Source: Bacteroidota bacterium (GTDB taxonomy: Bacteria > Bacteroidota > Bacteroidia > JACCXN01). Taken from it: a stretch of DNA of 5,310 nt. Position numbers and translations under genes: made by a program. The stretch covers positions 1 through 5,310 of the forward strand of contig CANHPJ010000153.1 in the NCBI GenBank assembly GCA_947462515.1. The letters are read 5' to 3'. The notes under the pieces were generated by a model. It made no database searches and had not been told where the DNA came from. It saw only the letters and a list, made by a program, of their open reading frames with translations. Numbering within the stretch: the first letter of the stretch is position 1; every line of letters starts with the position of its first letter. Positions 1 to 5,310 of the stretch are shown one piece after another.

Positions 1-90
1 GCTAACATGTTCCTCTAATAATACTTTCTGAGCATGAACATCAAACAACAGAAAAAAACTCATCAAAAATCCAAATAAAAATTTTTTCAT
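1..90 (-). CDS. N-terminus of an exported protein of unknown function (partial, cut by the left edge)
   Basis: An ATG at 90 reading leftward opens a frame of 30 codons that stays open to the window edge. Its product begins MKKFLFGFLMSFFLLFDVHA and continues QKVLLEEHVS. This is a textbook Sec signal peptide: two lysines, a hydrophobic core at residues 4-17, and a V-H-A site with cleavage predicted after Ala20, leaving Gln at the mature N-terminus. The ATG lies 7 bases after the stop of the S8 protease gene on the same strand, which suggests co-transcription and possibly translational coupling. The mature start K-V-L-L-E-E-H faintly recalls the opening of Omp28-like or thioredoxin-fold exported proteins (VLLEEFTG...C..C), but ten residues cannot settle this, so no function is assigned. 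The coding call rests on the signal peptide and spacing. Confidence 0.72.
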   Translation of the reverse strand, partial: MKKFLFGFLMSFFLLFDVHAQKVLLEEHVS

Positions 91-97
91 CCCTGAA

Positions 98-1771
98 TCA
101 AATTGCATAACTTAAAGTGTACTTTTTATAATGAAACCTAAGCGTTTGACCTATTTTATAGTCCGCAAGACTAAGTTTTAACACTATTTTTTCTGCCACT
201 TCCAGAACATAATAATTGTCTAATATTTTTTTTTCGTTTTCTAGATGATAATAAAAATAATCTGCCTTTGAAAAGGTTCTTATTTGATATGGATTTATTA
301 CTTCGAATTTGTTTTTTGAAACATTAGAAACGGGCAAATATTGATCCCTTATAATCAAAAATAAAAAATCATTTTCTTTTACAAGATCAAACGTAGGTTC
401 TATATTTTTTAATTCTTTTTCAAAAAAATAAGCTGCTTGAGGAACACCATATCCATGAGCATAGTCGAAATATGGATATAGGTCTGCAGACTTTTCAATT
501 TCTCTGAACAACTCCATGTTTGTCAGTGATTTATTAAGTTGCATAGCACATGCAGCAAATCCCGCCGTTAAAGGAGATGAAAAAGAAGTTCCTTGAGTAC
601 TATTAAACCCAATTTCCTGGGCTGCAATAACGTGACCGACTGATGACACATTTGGCTTTAACCTTTTATCTGCCGTTGGCCCAAAAGAACTGAAGGAAGT
701 ATGCAAATTAGTTGATGGATTTATTGCACCTACAGATAATACACTATCCGCATCTGCTGGAGTCCCAACGCAATGCCAATTAGCAGATCCTTCATTGCCG
801 GCTGAGTTTATTACCAAAATGCCTTTTGAAGCTGCTATATTGGCAGCCCTTGCTACCAGACTGGTCTTTCCATCCATTTGATTGGAAAAATAACGATGAA
901 AAGTATAACCTAGGGAACTATTAATAATATCTGCCCCATTTTTATCTGCCCACTCAGCTGCAGCAAGCCAATTTTCTTCCTCCGAAAAAGGCTCCACCTT
1001 GGCATTTTCTGTCCTTGCCAATAAAAATTCTGATCCGGTTGCCATTCCAATATTAAAAGAATCAACCATACCCGCAATACAAGACAAAACCATTGTGCCA
1101 TGCGTATTGTGTTCAAAAACATTTTCCTTCTTCTTGACAAAATCATATGTTTTTATTATTCTACCTCTGCTATTTATATGATCAAATGCAGAATTTCTGT
1201 CTGCTCCGGGAAAACCGGCATCGAAAATAGCTATCCGAACCCCACTGCCATCAATATTGTTTTTTGAAAATTCCTCCGACCCCATTCTACTTGTCTGATA
1301 ACTGAGTAATTTTTTTTGGTCTGAACTAAGCTTTTTGAAAGAAATACCCGGGTCATCAATGGCAATTCTTCCCGTACGATTTAAAAGTTCAATTTTTGAG
1401 ACAAATGGCAATTGTTCTATCTTAACAATTGATGTTTCATTTGCATAACAAACCACCGCGTTAAACCATCTTGAAACCATTTTAACAGAATCACTTAACC
1501 GAATAATTTCGTTGATGTAATTTTCGTTAACCGGCAAATCAGTGTAGTCATATGATGGCAGTTTATGCTTTATCCTTCTTTCAATGGCATATTTATCAAA
1601 ATATTCCTGATGATTGAAATAACCACTACTCTTATCTTTAAAAACTACTAGAAACTTTGACCTGCCGTCTTGTTGAGCGTTTAAACGAATACCTTGGGAA
1701 AGCAGAAAGAATAAAACTAAAAATCTAATTAATTGTATAATTCTATCCAATTTCATTCCTTTATAAATCAT
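98..1771 (-). CDS. Secreted S8 (subtilisin-family) serine peptidase with N-terminal propeptide-like domain
   Basis: The 557-residue product is a complete subtilase. A signal peptide covers about residues 1-32 (hydrophobic stretch 14-25, L-N-A then Q-Q). Residues 38-131 resemble the pro-region of Bacteroidota S8 proteins, with K-F-L-V-V-F-K-D-K, E-R-R, D-L-P-V-N, S-R-W-F-N-A-V-V and L-P-F-V. The peptidase domain at about 173-450 has a full triad: Asp184 (AIFDAGFPG), His224 (HNTHGT) and Ser396 (GTSFSSP), plus oxyanion Asn326 (NSAGNEG). The segment W-L-A-A-A-E-W-A-D-K-N-G-A-D-I-I-N-S-S-L-G is typical of the Bacteroidota subgroup. About 100 C-terminal residues look beta-rich and show no recognisable type IX secretion sorting domain, so the enzyme is inferred to stay in the periplasm or leave by another route. 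Two starts are possible: Met1 at 1771, or Met6 at 1756, which has AGGA directly before it and gives a more usual signal peptide (MKLDRII). Substrate unknown. Confidence 0.95.
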   Translation of the reverse strand: MIYKGMKLDRIIQLIRFLVLFFLLSQGIRLNAQQDGRSKFLVVFKDKSSGYFNHQEYFDKYAIERRIKHKLPSYDYTDLPVNENYINEIIRLSDSVKMVSRWFNAVVCYANETSIVKIEQLPFVSKIELLNRTGRIAIDDPGISFKKLSSDQKKLLSYQTSRMGSEEFSKNNIDGSGVRIAIFDAGFPGADRNSAFDHINSRGRIIKTYDFVKKKENVFEHNTHGTMVLSCIAGMVDSFNIGMATGSEFLLARTENAKVEPFSEEENWLAAAEWADKNGADIINSSLGYTFHRYFSNQMDGKTSLVARAANIAASKGILVINSAGNEGSANWHCVGTPADADSVLSVGAINPSTNLHTSFSSFGPTADKRLKPNVSSVGHVIAAQEIGFNSTQGTSFSSPLTAGFAACAMQLNKSLTNMELFREIEKSADLYPYFDYAHGYGVPQAAYFFEKELKNIEPTFDLVKENDFLFLIIRDQYLPVSNVSKNKFEVINPYQIRTFSKADYFYYHLENEKKILDNYYVLEVAEKIVLKLSLADYKIGQTLRFHYKKYTLSYAI

Positions 1772-1821
1772 AATTTCGATTTTTTGCTAAAGTATTAAAA
1801 TAAGTCCTAAATTTTCATAAA
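1772..1821. promoter_or_regulatory. Divergent intergenic region with candidate promoters for the S8 protease and threonine aldolase genes
   Basis: These 50 bases separate two divergently transcribed genes and must hold or overlap both start regions. On the minus strand, TACTTTAG at 1794-1787 differs by one base from the Bacteroidota -7 consensus TAnnTTTG and lies 15 bases before the upstream protease ATG. On the plus strand, TTTG at 1783-1786 and TAAATTTT at 1808-1815 (one mismatch to TAnnTTTG, 21-base spacer) form a candidate pair, but it would leave almost no leader before the aldolase ATG. Neither gene has a strong Shine-Dalgarno here. The promoter assignments are inference from weak matches in an AT-rich stretch. 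Confidence 0.35.
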
Positions 1822-2841
1822 ATGAACATCGTCGATTTACGTAGTGATACAGTTACAAAACCTACACCAAAAATGATTAGGGCCATGTTCAAAGCAAAAC
1901 TTGGCGATGATGTTTTGGAAGAAGATCCTACTGTAAAAATACTGGAGAAAAAAACTGCCGAATTGTTTGGCACAGAAGATGCACTCTTTTGCCCTTCTGG
2001 AACTATGACTAACCAAATAGCCATAAAACTGCATACTCAACCAATGAGCGAGGTAATTTGTGATAAACTCTCTCACGTTTACAACTATGAAACTGGAGGA
2101 ATTGCCTTCAACTCCGCAGCCTCAGTAAGAACACTCAATGGTGATAGAGGCAGATTTACCGCTAGTGAACTGATTGAAAATATAAACCCTGATAATATTC
2201 ACCATCCTATTTCGTCTTTAGTCTGTGTTGAAAACACCACCAATAAGGGCGGGGGCGCCTTTTGGGACTTTCAGGAAATAAAAAAAATACACCACGTATG
2301 CAATCTTCATAAGCTGAAATTCCATATGGATGGAGCTAGAATTTTCAATGCCCTTACAGAAACAAAATTAAATCCGGCAGAATATGGAAAAATATTTGAT
2401 ACCATTTCAATATGTTTTTCCAAAGGCTTGGGTGCTCCGATTGGCTCTGTATTATTAGGCAATAAACAAGACATAGAACGTGCCAAAAGAATCAGAAAAG
2501 TATTGGGTGGTGGAATGCGCCAAGCAGGACTTTTGGCTGCCGCTGCAATTTATGCATTGGACAATCATATAGAAAGACTAAATATAGATCATGAGCGCGC
2601 AAGACATCTCGGTGAAACTATTAATAAACTTCCTTTTGTCTCAGAACTTCTTCCTGTAGATACAAATATCTTGGTGTTTAATCTTGTTGATTCCTACCCT
2701 AAAGAAAAATTTATTGAAAAAATGAATAATAACCAAATTAAAGTGATAGGATTTGGCAAGCAAACAATAAGAATGGTAACTCACCTGGACATAAATGACA
2801 AAATGATTCAAAAAGTTATTCGAACCCTAAAACTTTTGTAA
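1822..2841 (+). CDS. ltaE: Low-specificity L-threonine aldolase (PLP-dependent, fold type I)
   Basis: The enzyme cleaves L-threonine and/or L-allo-threonine to glycine and acetaldehyde in the cytoplasm, using pyridoxal phosphate. The 339-residue length fits the family. The N-terminus has the family signature DLRSDTVTKPT at 5-15. Further markers are GDDV...EDPT (28-37), the phosphate-binding C-P-S-G-T-M-T-N loop (57-64), His85 expected to stack on the cofactor ring, H-M-D-G-A-R (168-173) with Asp170 contacting the pyridine nitrogen, and S-K-G-L-G-A-P-I-G-S (200-209) with Lys201 as the Schiff-base lysine. The I-R-M-V-T-H-L-D motif (316-323) supplies Arg317, the likely substrate-carboxylate ligand. 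The ATG at 1822 is chosen because family members begin a few residues before DLRSDT. There is no Shine-Dalgarno. The gene stands alone on its strand, divergent from the protease and 190 bases before the hydrolase. Preference for L- or L-allo-threonine cannot be read from the sequence. Confidence 0.96.
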   Translation: MNIVDLRSDTVTKPTPKMIRAMFKAKLGDDVLEEDPTVKILEKKTAELFGTEDALFCPSGTMTNQIAIKLHTQPMSEVICDKLSHVYNYETGGIAFNSAASVRTLNGDRGRFTASELIENINPDNIHHPISSLVCVENTTNKGGGAFWDFQEIKKIHHVCNLHKLKFHMDGARIFNALTETKLNPAEYGKIFDTISICFSKGLGAPIGSVLLGNKQDIERAKRIRKVLGGGMRQAGLLAAAAIYALDNHIERLNIDHERARHLGETINKLPFVSELLPVDTNILVFNLVDSYPKEKFIEKMNNNQIKVIGFGKQTIRMVTHLDINDKMIQKVIRTLKLL

Positions 2842-2869
2842 TTTTTTGGTTTAATTATTGATATTTATG

Positions 2870-2896
2870 AATGATTTTGAAAAACACGAAATCATT
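2870..2896. repeat. Inverted repeat (10-bp stem, 7-base loop) downstream of the threonine aldolase gene
   Basis: The arms AATGATTTTG (2870-2879) and CGAAATCATT (2887-2896) pair over ten positions in RNA, with one G-U wobble and a loop of A-A-A-A-A-C-A. It sits 28 bases after the aldolase stop. On the plus strand the stem is followed by A's and only then by a CTTTTTC run, so it is not a classic terminator. It could stabilise the 3' end of the aldolase message or act as a weak terminator. The rest of the 2842-3031 gap is AT-rich and shows no ORF or RNA gene that I can recognise. Confidence 0.4.
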
Positions 2897-2985
2897 AAAA
2901 AACTTTTTCAACTGGTTTTTAGTTAAAACATTATCAACAAGCCAATTAACACAAAAAAAGTATTTTAATAAAAGGTAACTAACTC

Positions 2986-2996
2986 TATAATTTTTG
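2986..2996 (+). promoter_or_regulatory. Weak candidate promoter -7 element for the alpha/beta hydrolase gene
   Basis: TATAATTTTTG contains TA-ATT-TTTG, which is the Bacteroidota TAnnTTTG element with one extra spacer base. It also contains a TATAAT hexamer. It lies about 35 bases before the hydrolase ATG, a plausible leader length. No TTTG-type -33 element is seen at the expected distance upstream, so this is only a candidate. Confidence 0.22.
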
Positions 2997-3031
2997 CGTA
3001 ATAAATAAAATTTTAATTCCTTAATCAATTT

Positions 3032-3808
3032 ATGATTTCCAACCTAATACACGAAAAAAAATATACATACATTGAAAAAGGCGACGGCCCTGTTATACTA
3101 TTATTGCATGGTCTGTTTGGTGCCCTGAGTAATTTCAAAGATGTTATAGATCATTTTTCTAAGGATCATAAAGTCGTAATTCCGCTCCTGCCAATTTACA
3201 CGCTGCCTTTATTCAACACCAACGTTAAAAGTATAGCAAGATTTGTAGACAGATTTATTGAACATAAAAAATACAAAAAAGTTAATATTATTGGTAACTC
3301 TCTTGGAGGACATGTCGGCCTTGTTTATACTTTAAAAAACCCCGATAAAGTAAATACCCTTATACTCACTGGAAGTTCTGGCCTTTATGAAAATGCAATG
3401 GGCGGAACCTTCCCCAGAAGAGAAGATTATAATTACATAAAAGAAAAAGTTGGTTATACATTCTATGATCCCAACACTGCAACAAAAGAACTTGTTGATG
3501 AAGTGTATGGAATCGTGAACGACAAATCTAAACTCATCAGAATACTTGCATTAGCAAAATCGGCTATAAGGCATAATATGGGCAAAGATCTTGAGAAATT
3601 TAAACTACCCGTTTGTTTAATCTGGGGTAAAAACGATACGGTAACTCCTCCCCAAGTTGCAGAAGAGTTTCACTATCTTTTGCCTAAATCCGATCTTTAC
3701 TGGATTGATAAATGCGGTCATGCTGCTATGATGGAACAGCCAATTGAATTCAACAATATTCTTGATGCCTGGCTAAAACAAAATCACAATGCTGTAATTA
3801 CTCTTTAA
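3032..3808 (+). CDS. Cytoplasmic alpha/beta-fold hydrolase
   Basis: The 258-residue product has the standard single-domain alpha/beta hydrolase layout. The oxyanion-hole motif H-G-L-F-G is at 26-30. The nucleophile elbow is G-N-S-L-G-G with Ser90. The acid is Asp202 in W-G-K-N-D and the catalytic His230 is in C-G-H-A-A-M-M-E-Q-P. The cap region, about 115-185, includes F-P-R-R-E-D-Y-N-Y-I-K-E-K and Y-D-P-N-T-A-T-K-E-L-V-D-E-V-Y, a pattern I associate with a Bacteroidota subgroup encoded next to engB. No signal peptide or membrane segment is seen, so it should be cytoplasmic. The start has no Shine-Dalgarno, but the family's first strand begins at about residue 11, so an earlier start is not needed. 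A strong terminator follows 12 bases after the stop and separates it from engB. The substrate (ester, lactone or other) cannot be told from the sequence. Confidence 0.93.
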   Translation: MISNLIHEKKYTYIEKGDGPVILLLHGLFGALSNFKDVIDHFSKDHKVVIPLLPIYTLPLFNTNVKSIARFVDRFIEHKKYKKVNIIGNSLGGHVGLVYTLKNPDKVNTLILTGSSGLYENAMGGTFPRREDYNYIKEKVGYTFYDPNTATKELVDEVYGIVNDKSKLIRILALAKSAIRHNMGKDLEKFKLPVCLIWGKNDTVTPPQVAEEFHYLLPKSDLYWIDKCGHAAMMEQPIEFNNILDAWLKQNHNAVITL

Positions 3809-3820
3809 CATATCAACCTC

Positions 3821-3858
3821 AAAACAAAAAGGATTGCCATGGCAATCCTTTTTGTTTT
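3821..3858. terminator. Intrinsic terminator formed by a 38-base perfect palindrome
   Basis: The 19 bases at 3821-3839 are the exact reverse complement of 3840-3858, with centre GCCATGGC. The core stem GGATTGCC/GGCAATCC is flanked by A-A-A-A-A on the left and T-T-T-T-T-G-T-T-T-T on the right, so on either strand the hairpin is followed by a T-rich tract. It begins 12 bases after the hydrolase stop and is its terminator. Because it is symmetric it should also stop transcription coming from the right on the minus strand, such as readthrough from gldB-gldC across engB. Confidence 0.9.
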
Positions 3859-3895
3859 ATTATAAAATAAATCTTTATTAATATCCTCCAAAACA

Positions 3896-4492
3896 ATGAT
3901 CATCAAAGATGCCCAATTCATACTAAGCAGCACAGAAATAGACAAATGCCCTGCCCCAACCCTTCCTGAATATGCTTTCATAGGTCGATCAAATGTTGGT
4001 AAATCGTCTCTGATAAATATGTTGACTAACCATAAAGGTTTAGCTAAAACATCCTCCAAACCGGGGAAAACCCAATTAATCAACCACTTTCTTATCAATA
4101 ACGAATGGTTTTTAACAGATTTACCAGGCTTTGGATTTGCTAAAGTTTCAAAAGACACCAAAGCCAAATGGGATACGATGATTAACAAATACCTTGTGAA
4201 GCGAGAAAATTTAATGTGTGTTTTTTTATTGATAGACTCTCGTCTTGAATTGCAAAAAGTAGACAAAAACCTAATGGAATTTCTGGGTGAAAATCAAGTG
4301 CCCTTTGTAATTATATTTACCAAAATAGATAAACTTTCAAAACCTAAAATCGAAAGCAACATAGCTTCCATAAAGAAAGAAATGCTCAGAGACTGGGATG
4401 CCTTACCTGAAATGTTTGCCTCCTCTTCTGAAAAACAAATTGGAAAAGAAGAAATTCTTGGTTTTATTGAAGAAACCAATAAACTTTTTTAA
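3896..4492 (+). CDS. engB: Ribosome biogenesis GTP-binding protein EngB (YihA/YsxC family)
   Basis: EngB is a cytoplasmic TRAFAC-class GTPase that assists assembly of the large ribosomal subunit and is essential in several bacteria. The 198-residue length is normal for the family. All G motifs are visible in order: G1 G-R-S-N-V-G-K-S-S (30-38), G2 with Thr59 in P-G-K-T-Q, G3 D-L-P-G-F-G (75-80), G4 T-K-I-D (142-145) and G5 S-S-S (176-178). The N-terminal stretch before the P-loop and the G-F-A-K-V-S...W switch-II continuation are also typical of EngB. The gene follows the palindromic terminator by 37 bases, so it needs its own promoter in that AT-rich gap, where I find no convincing TAnnTTTG match. 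There is no Shine-Dalgarno. It is convergent with gldC, with three bases between the stops. Placement beside the hydrolase and gld genes matches what I recall of other Bacteroidota genomes. Confidence 0.97.
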   Translation: MIIKDAQFILSSTEIDKCPAPTLPEYAFIGRSNVGKSSLINMLTNHKGLAKTSSKPGKTQLINHFLINNEWFLTDLPGFGFAKVSKDTKAKWDTMINKYLVKRENLMCVFLLIDSRLELQKVDKNLMEFLGENQVPFVIIFTKIDKLSKPKIESNIASIKKEMLRDWDALPEMFASSSEKQIGKEEILGFIEETNKLF

Positions 4493-4505
4493 AATTTATT
4501 GGTTT
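4473..4505. terminator. Inverted repeat spanning both stop codons of convergent engB and gldC (putative bidirectional terminator)
   Basis: The arms AAACCAATAAA (4473-4483) and TTTATTGGTTT (4495-4505) are perfect reverse complements over 11 bases, around an 11-base C-T6-A4 centre. The repeat contains the stop codons of both engB and gldC and the last codons of each. With only three bases between the genes there is no other room for a terminator. The stem has only two G-C pairs and the downstream tract is T-rich rather than pure T, so it would be a weak hairpin. The symmetry is seen directly; the terminator function is inferred. Confidence 0.5.
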
Positions 4506-4843
4506 GTTGGTTTGATTATTTCCATCTTTTCTGCGAAATATTCTGAAAAATCACGCATATCTCCTGCTATTTTATCTTCACCCGTCGCCTTTTCAAAATT
4601 ATCAGCCATTGATAACAGTATTTGATGATAAAACCGCTTCATCTCATCAACTAACATATCTTTGGTCCATAAATCAATTCTTAAGGTATTGTTCTCCTCC
4701 TTGTCCCACATGGATATCATCAGTGATTTGCAAGCCTTGAGACCTTTCTCTCCTGAATCTGTCGCTTCCCATTCTATATTTTCAGGAATATTATTCTCAT
4801 CTAATTTTACTTTAAAGTTTATCTCTGAGGTTTTCATTGGCAT
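4496..4843 (-). CDS. gldC: Gliding motility protein GldC
   Basis: This 115-residue protein matches GldC in length and pattern: M-K-T-S-E-I near the N-terminus, V-K-L-D-E-N-N-I-P-E-N-I-E-W (12-25), the conserved T-L-R-I-D-L-W-T-K-D-M (53-63), V-D-E-M-K-R-F-Y-H-Q (65-74), and D-M-R-D-F-S-E-Y-F-A-E-K (95-106). It has no signal peptide or membrane segment, so it should be cytoplasmic. In Flavobacterium johnsoniae, gldC loss impairs colony spreading but does not fully abolish gliding; its biochemical role is not known. gldB lies upstream on the same strand with a 59-base gap, the same gene order as in F. johnsoniae, so the two are probably co-transcribed. Met1 at 4843 and Met3 at 4837 are both possible starts. 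Family members usually begin M-(A)-K-T-S-E, which slightly favours Met3. Neither has a Shine-Dalgarno. Confidence 0.93.
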   Translation of the reverse strand: MPMKTSEINFKVKLDENNIPENIEWEATDSGEKGLKACKSLMISMWDKEENNTLRIDLWTKDMLVDEMKRFYHQILLSMADNFEKATGEDKIAGDMRDFSEYFAEKMEIIKPTNQ

Positions 4844-4902
4844 GCTTAAATTATATTAATTAGGTAAAGATTTTTAAATATTAATCCTTAAGATCAAAAT
4901 AG

Positions 4903-5310
4903 TTAAATTTTTGGTTTGTATTTAGATTCCTGAAGTATTTCTTGAGGGCTTAATTTGGACAGTGCCACTAAATCTATTTTATCCTGTTTTTGCATATATG
5001 AATTAACAATTTGCCAACCAAGCCAAACTCCCACTCTGCCTGGCGATTCCCTTGGCAATCCTGGAGTAAAAGGTCCATCATTGATCAATTTAGAAATATC
5101 CTTGGCATTATTGCTGAAAAGCAGCTTATTATCGATAACATGGGCCCATATACTACCTTCATTGTTCTTACACCAAGCCAACTGATCTGCCGTATAGCCA
5201 ATCTTTAAACTATCCTCTACTTCGGGCAACAGTGCATCTGTCATATATAATATTTTTCCTTGGAAAATTAGTTGACTCAGCATATCCTGATTGTTCGGAT
5301 CATATTCTGA
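4903..5310 (-). CDS. gldB: Gliding motility lipoprotein GldB, C-terminal part (partial, cut by the right edge)
   Basis: The frame is open from the right edge to the stop at 4903-4905 and gives the last 135 residues. It starts S-E-Y-D-P-N-N-Q-D-M-L-S-Q-L and continues F-Q-G-K-I-L-Y-M-T-D-A-L-L-P, D-S-L-K-I-G-Y-T-A-D-Q-L-A-W and E-G-S-I-W. Near the end are E-S-P-G-R-V-G-V-W-L-G-W-Q-I-V-N-S-Y-M and the terminal S-K-Y-K-P-K-I. These are the conserved C-terminal features of GldB. The internal Met at 5283 is not the start, since the conserved frame continues upstream of it. GldB is an envelope lipoprotein required for gliding in F. johnsoniae. Some annotations liken it to DUF2268-type putative zinc proteases, but the region that would hold a metal motif, and the lipobox, lie outside the window. 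Upstream of gldC in the expected order. Confidence 0.92.
   Translation of the reverse strand, partial: SEYDPNNQDMLSQLIFQGKILYMTDALLPEVEDSLKIGYTADQLAWCKNNEGSIWAHVIDNKLLFSNNAKDISKLINDGPFTPGLPRESPGRVGVWLGWQIVNSYMQKQDKIDLVALSKLSPQEILQESKYKPKI

Noticed and set aside
910..1181. Open frames on both strands within the S8 protease catalytic domain
   Set aside because: They overlap the region encoding the conserved triad in the correct frame, have no start context, and look like out-of-frame translations.
1837..2076. Minus-strand open frames opposite the start of the threonine aldolase gene (also 1815-2024)
   Set aside because: Antisense shadows of a clearly conserved enzyme; the translations are cysteine- and phenylalanine-rich and resemble no protein family.
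2842..3031. Possible tRNA or small RNA gene in the 190-base gap
   Set aside because: No cloverleaf, T-loop GTTCGA-like motif or strong G+C stem is visible; only one AT-rich hairpin was found.
3859..3895. A promoter for engB just after the terminator, using TTTG at 3851-3854 as the -33 element
   Set aside because: The following TAAATCTT has two mismatches to TAnnTTTG and the spacer is only 13 bases, so the match is no better than chance in AT-rich sequence.
3805..4266. A 153-codon open frame on the minus strand opposite engB
   Set aside because: It lies almost wholly antisense to a gene with all five GTPase motifs, its translation shows no domain or family pattern, and it reads through the palindromic terminator.
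4955..5208. Plus-strand open frames opposite gldB
   Set aside because: They are antisense to strongly conserved GldB motifs and have no recognisable content.
1..5310. Mobile element, CRISPR array, toxin-antitoxin or novel defence system
   Set aside because: No transposase or integrase genes, terminal repeats, regularly spaced repeats or paired small ORFs are seen; every sizeable gene belongs to a familiar family except the truncated exported protein.

Overview
The window looks like ordinary chromosome of a member of the Bacteroidota, probably a gliding lineage such as Cytophagales, Flavobacteriales or relatives. The reasons are that it carries gldC and the 3' part of gldB, which are hallmark Bacteroidota genes; it has a S8 peptidase of a type common in that phylum; it is AT-rich (roughly a third G+C by eye); and its start codons mostly lack Shine-Dalgarno sequences but have A-rich leaders. 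I cannot name a genus.

Layout from left to right. At 1-90 (minus) is the start of an exported protein that runs off the left edge. At 98-1771 (minus) is a complete secreted subtilisin-family protease. Its stop lies 7 bases before the start of the exported protein, so the two are probably one transcription unit. A 50-base divergent region (1772-1821) separates them from a threonine aldolase gene at 1822-2841 (plus). A 190-base AT-rich gap follows, with one clear inverted repeat. Then come an alpha/beta hydrolase at 3032-3808 (plus), a 38-base perfect palindrome that serves as an intrinsic terminator, and the ribosome-assembly GTPase EngB at 3896-4492 (plus). EngB runs convergently into gldC (4496-4843, minus), with three bases between the stop codons. 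gldB (4903-5310, minus) lies upstream of gldC and is cut by the right edge.

Three functional themes appear: an exported proteolysis unit on the left, amino-acid metabolism and housekeeping in the middle (threonine aldolase, hydrolase, EngB), and the gliding-motility pair gldB-gldC on the right. No mobile element, CRISPR array, RNA gene, frameshift or compositional break was seen. I see no evidence for a new multi-gene system. The most interesting items are the inverted repeat covering both stop codons at the engB/gldC junction, the perfect palindromic terminator, and the unidentified exported protein coupled to the protease.
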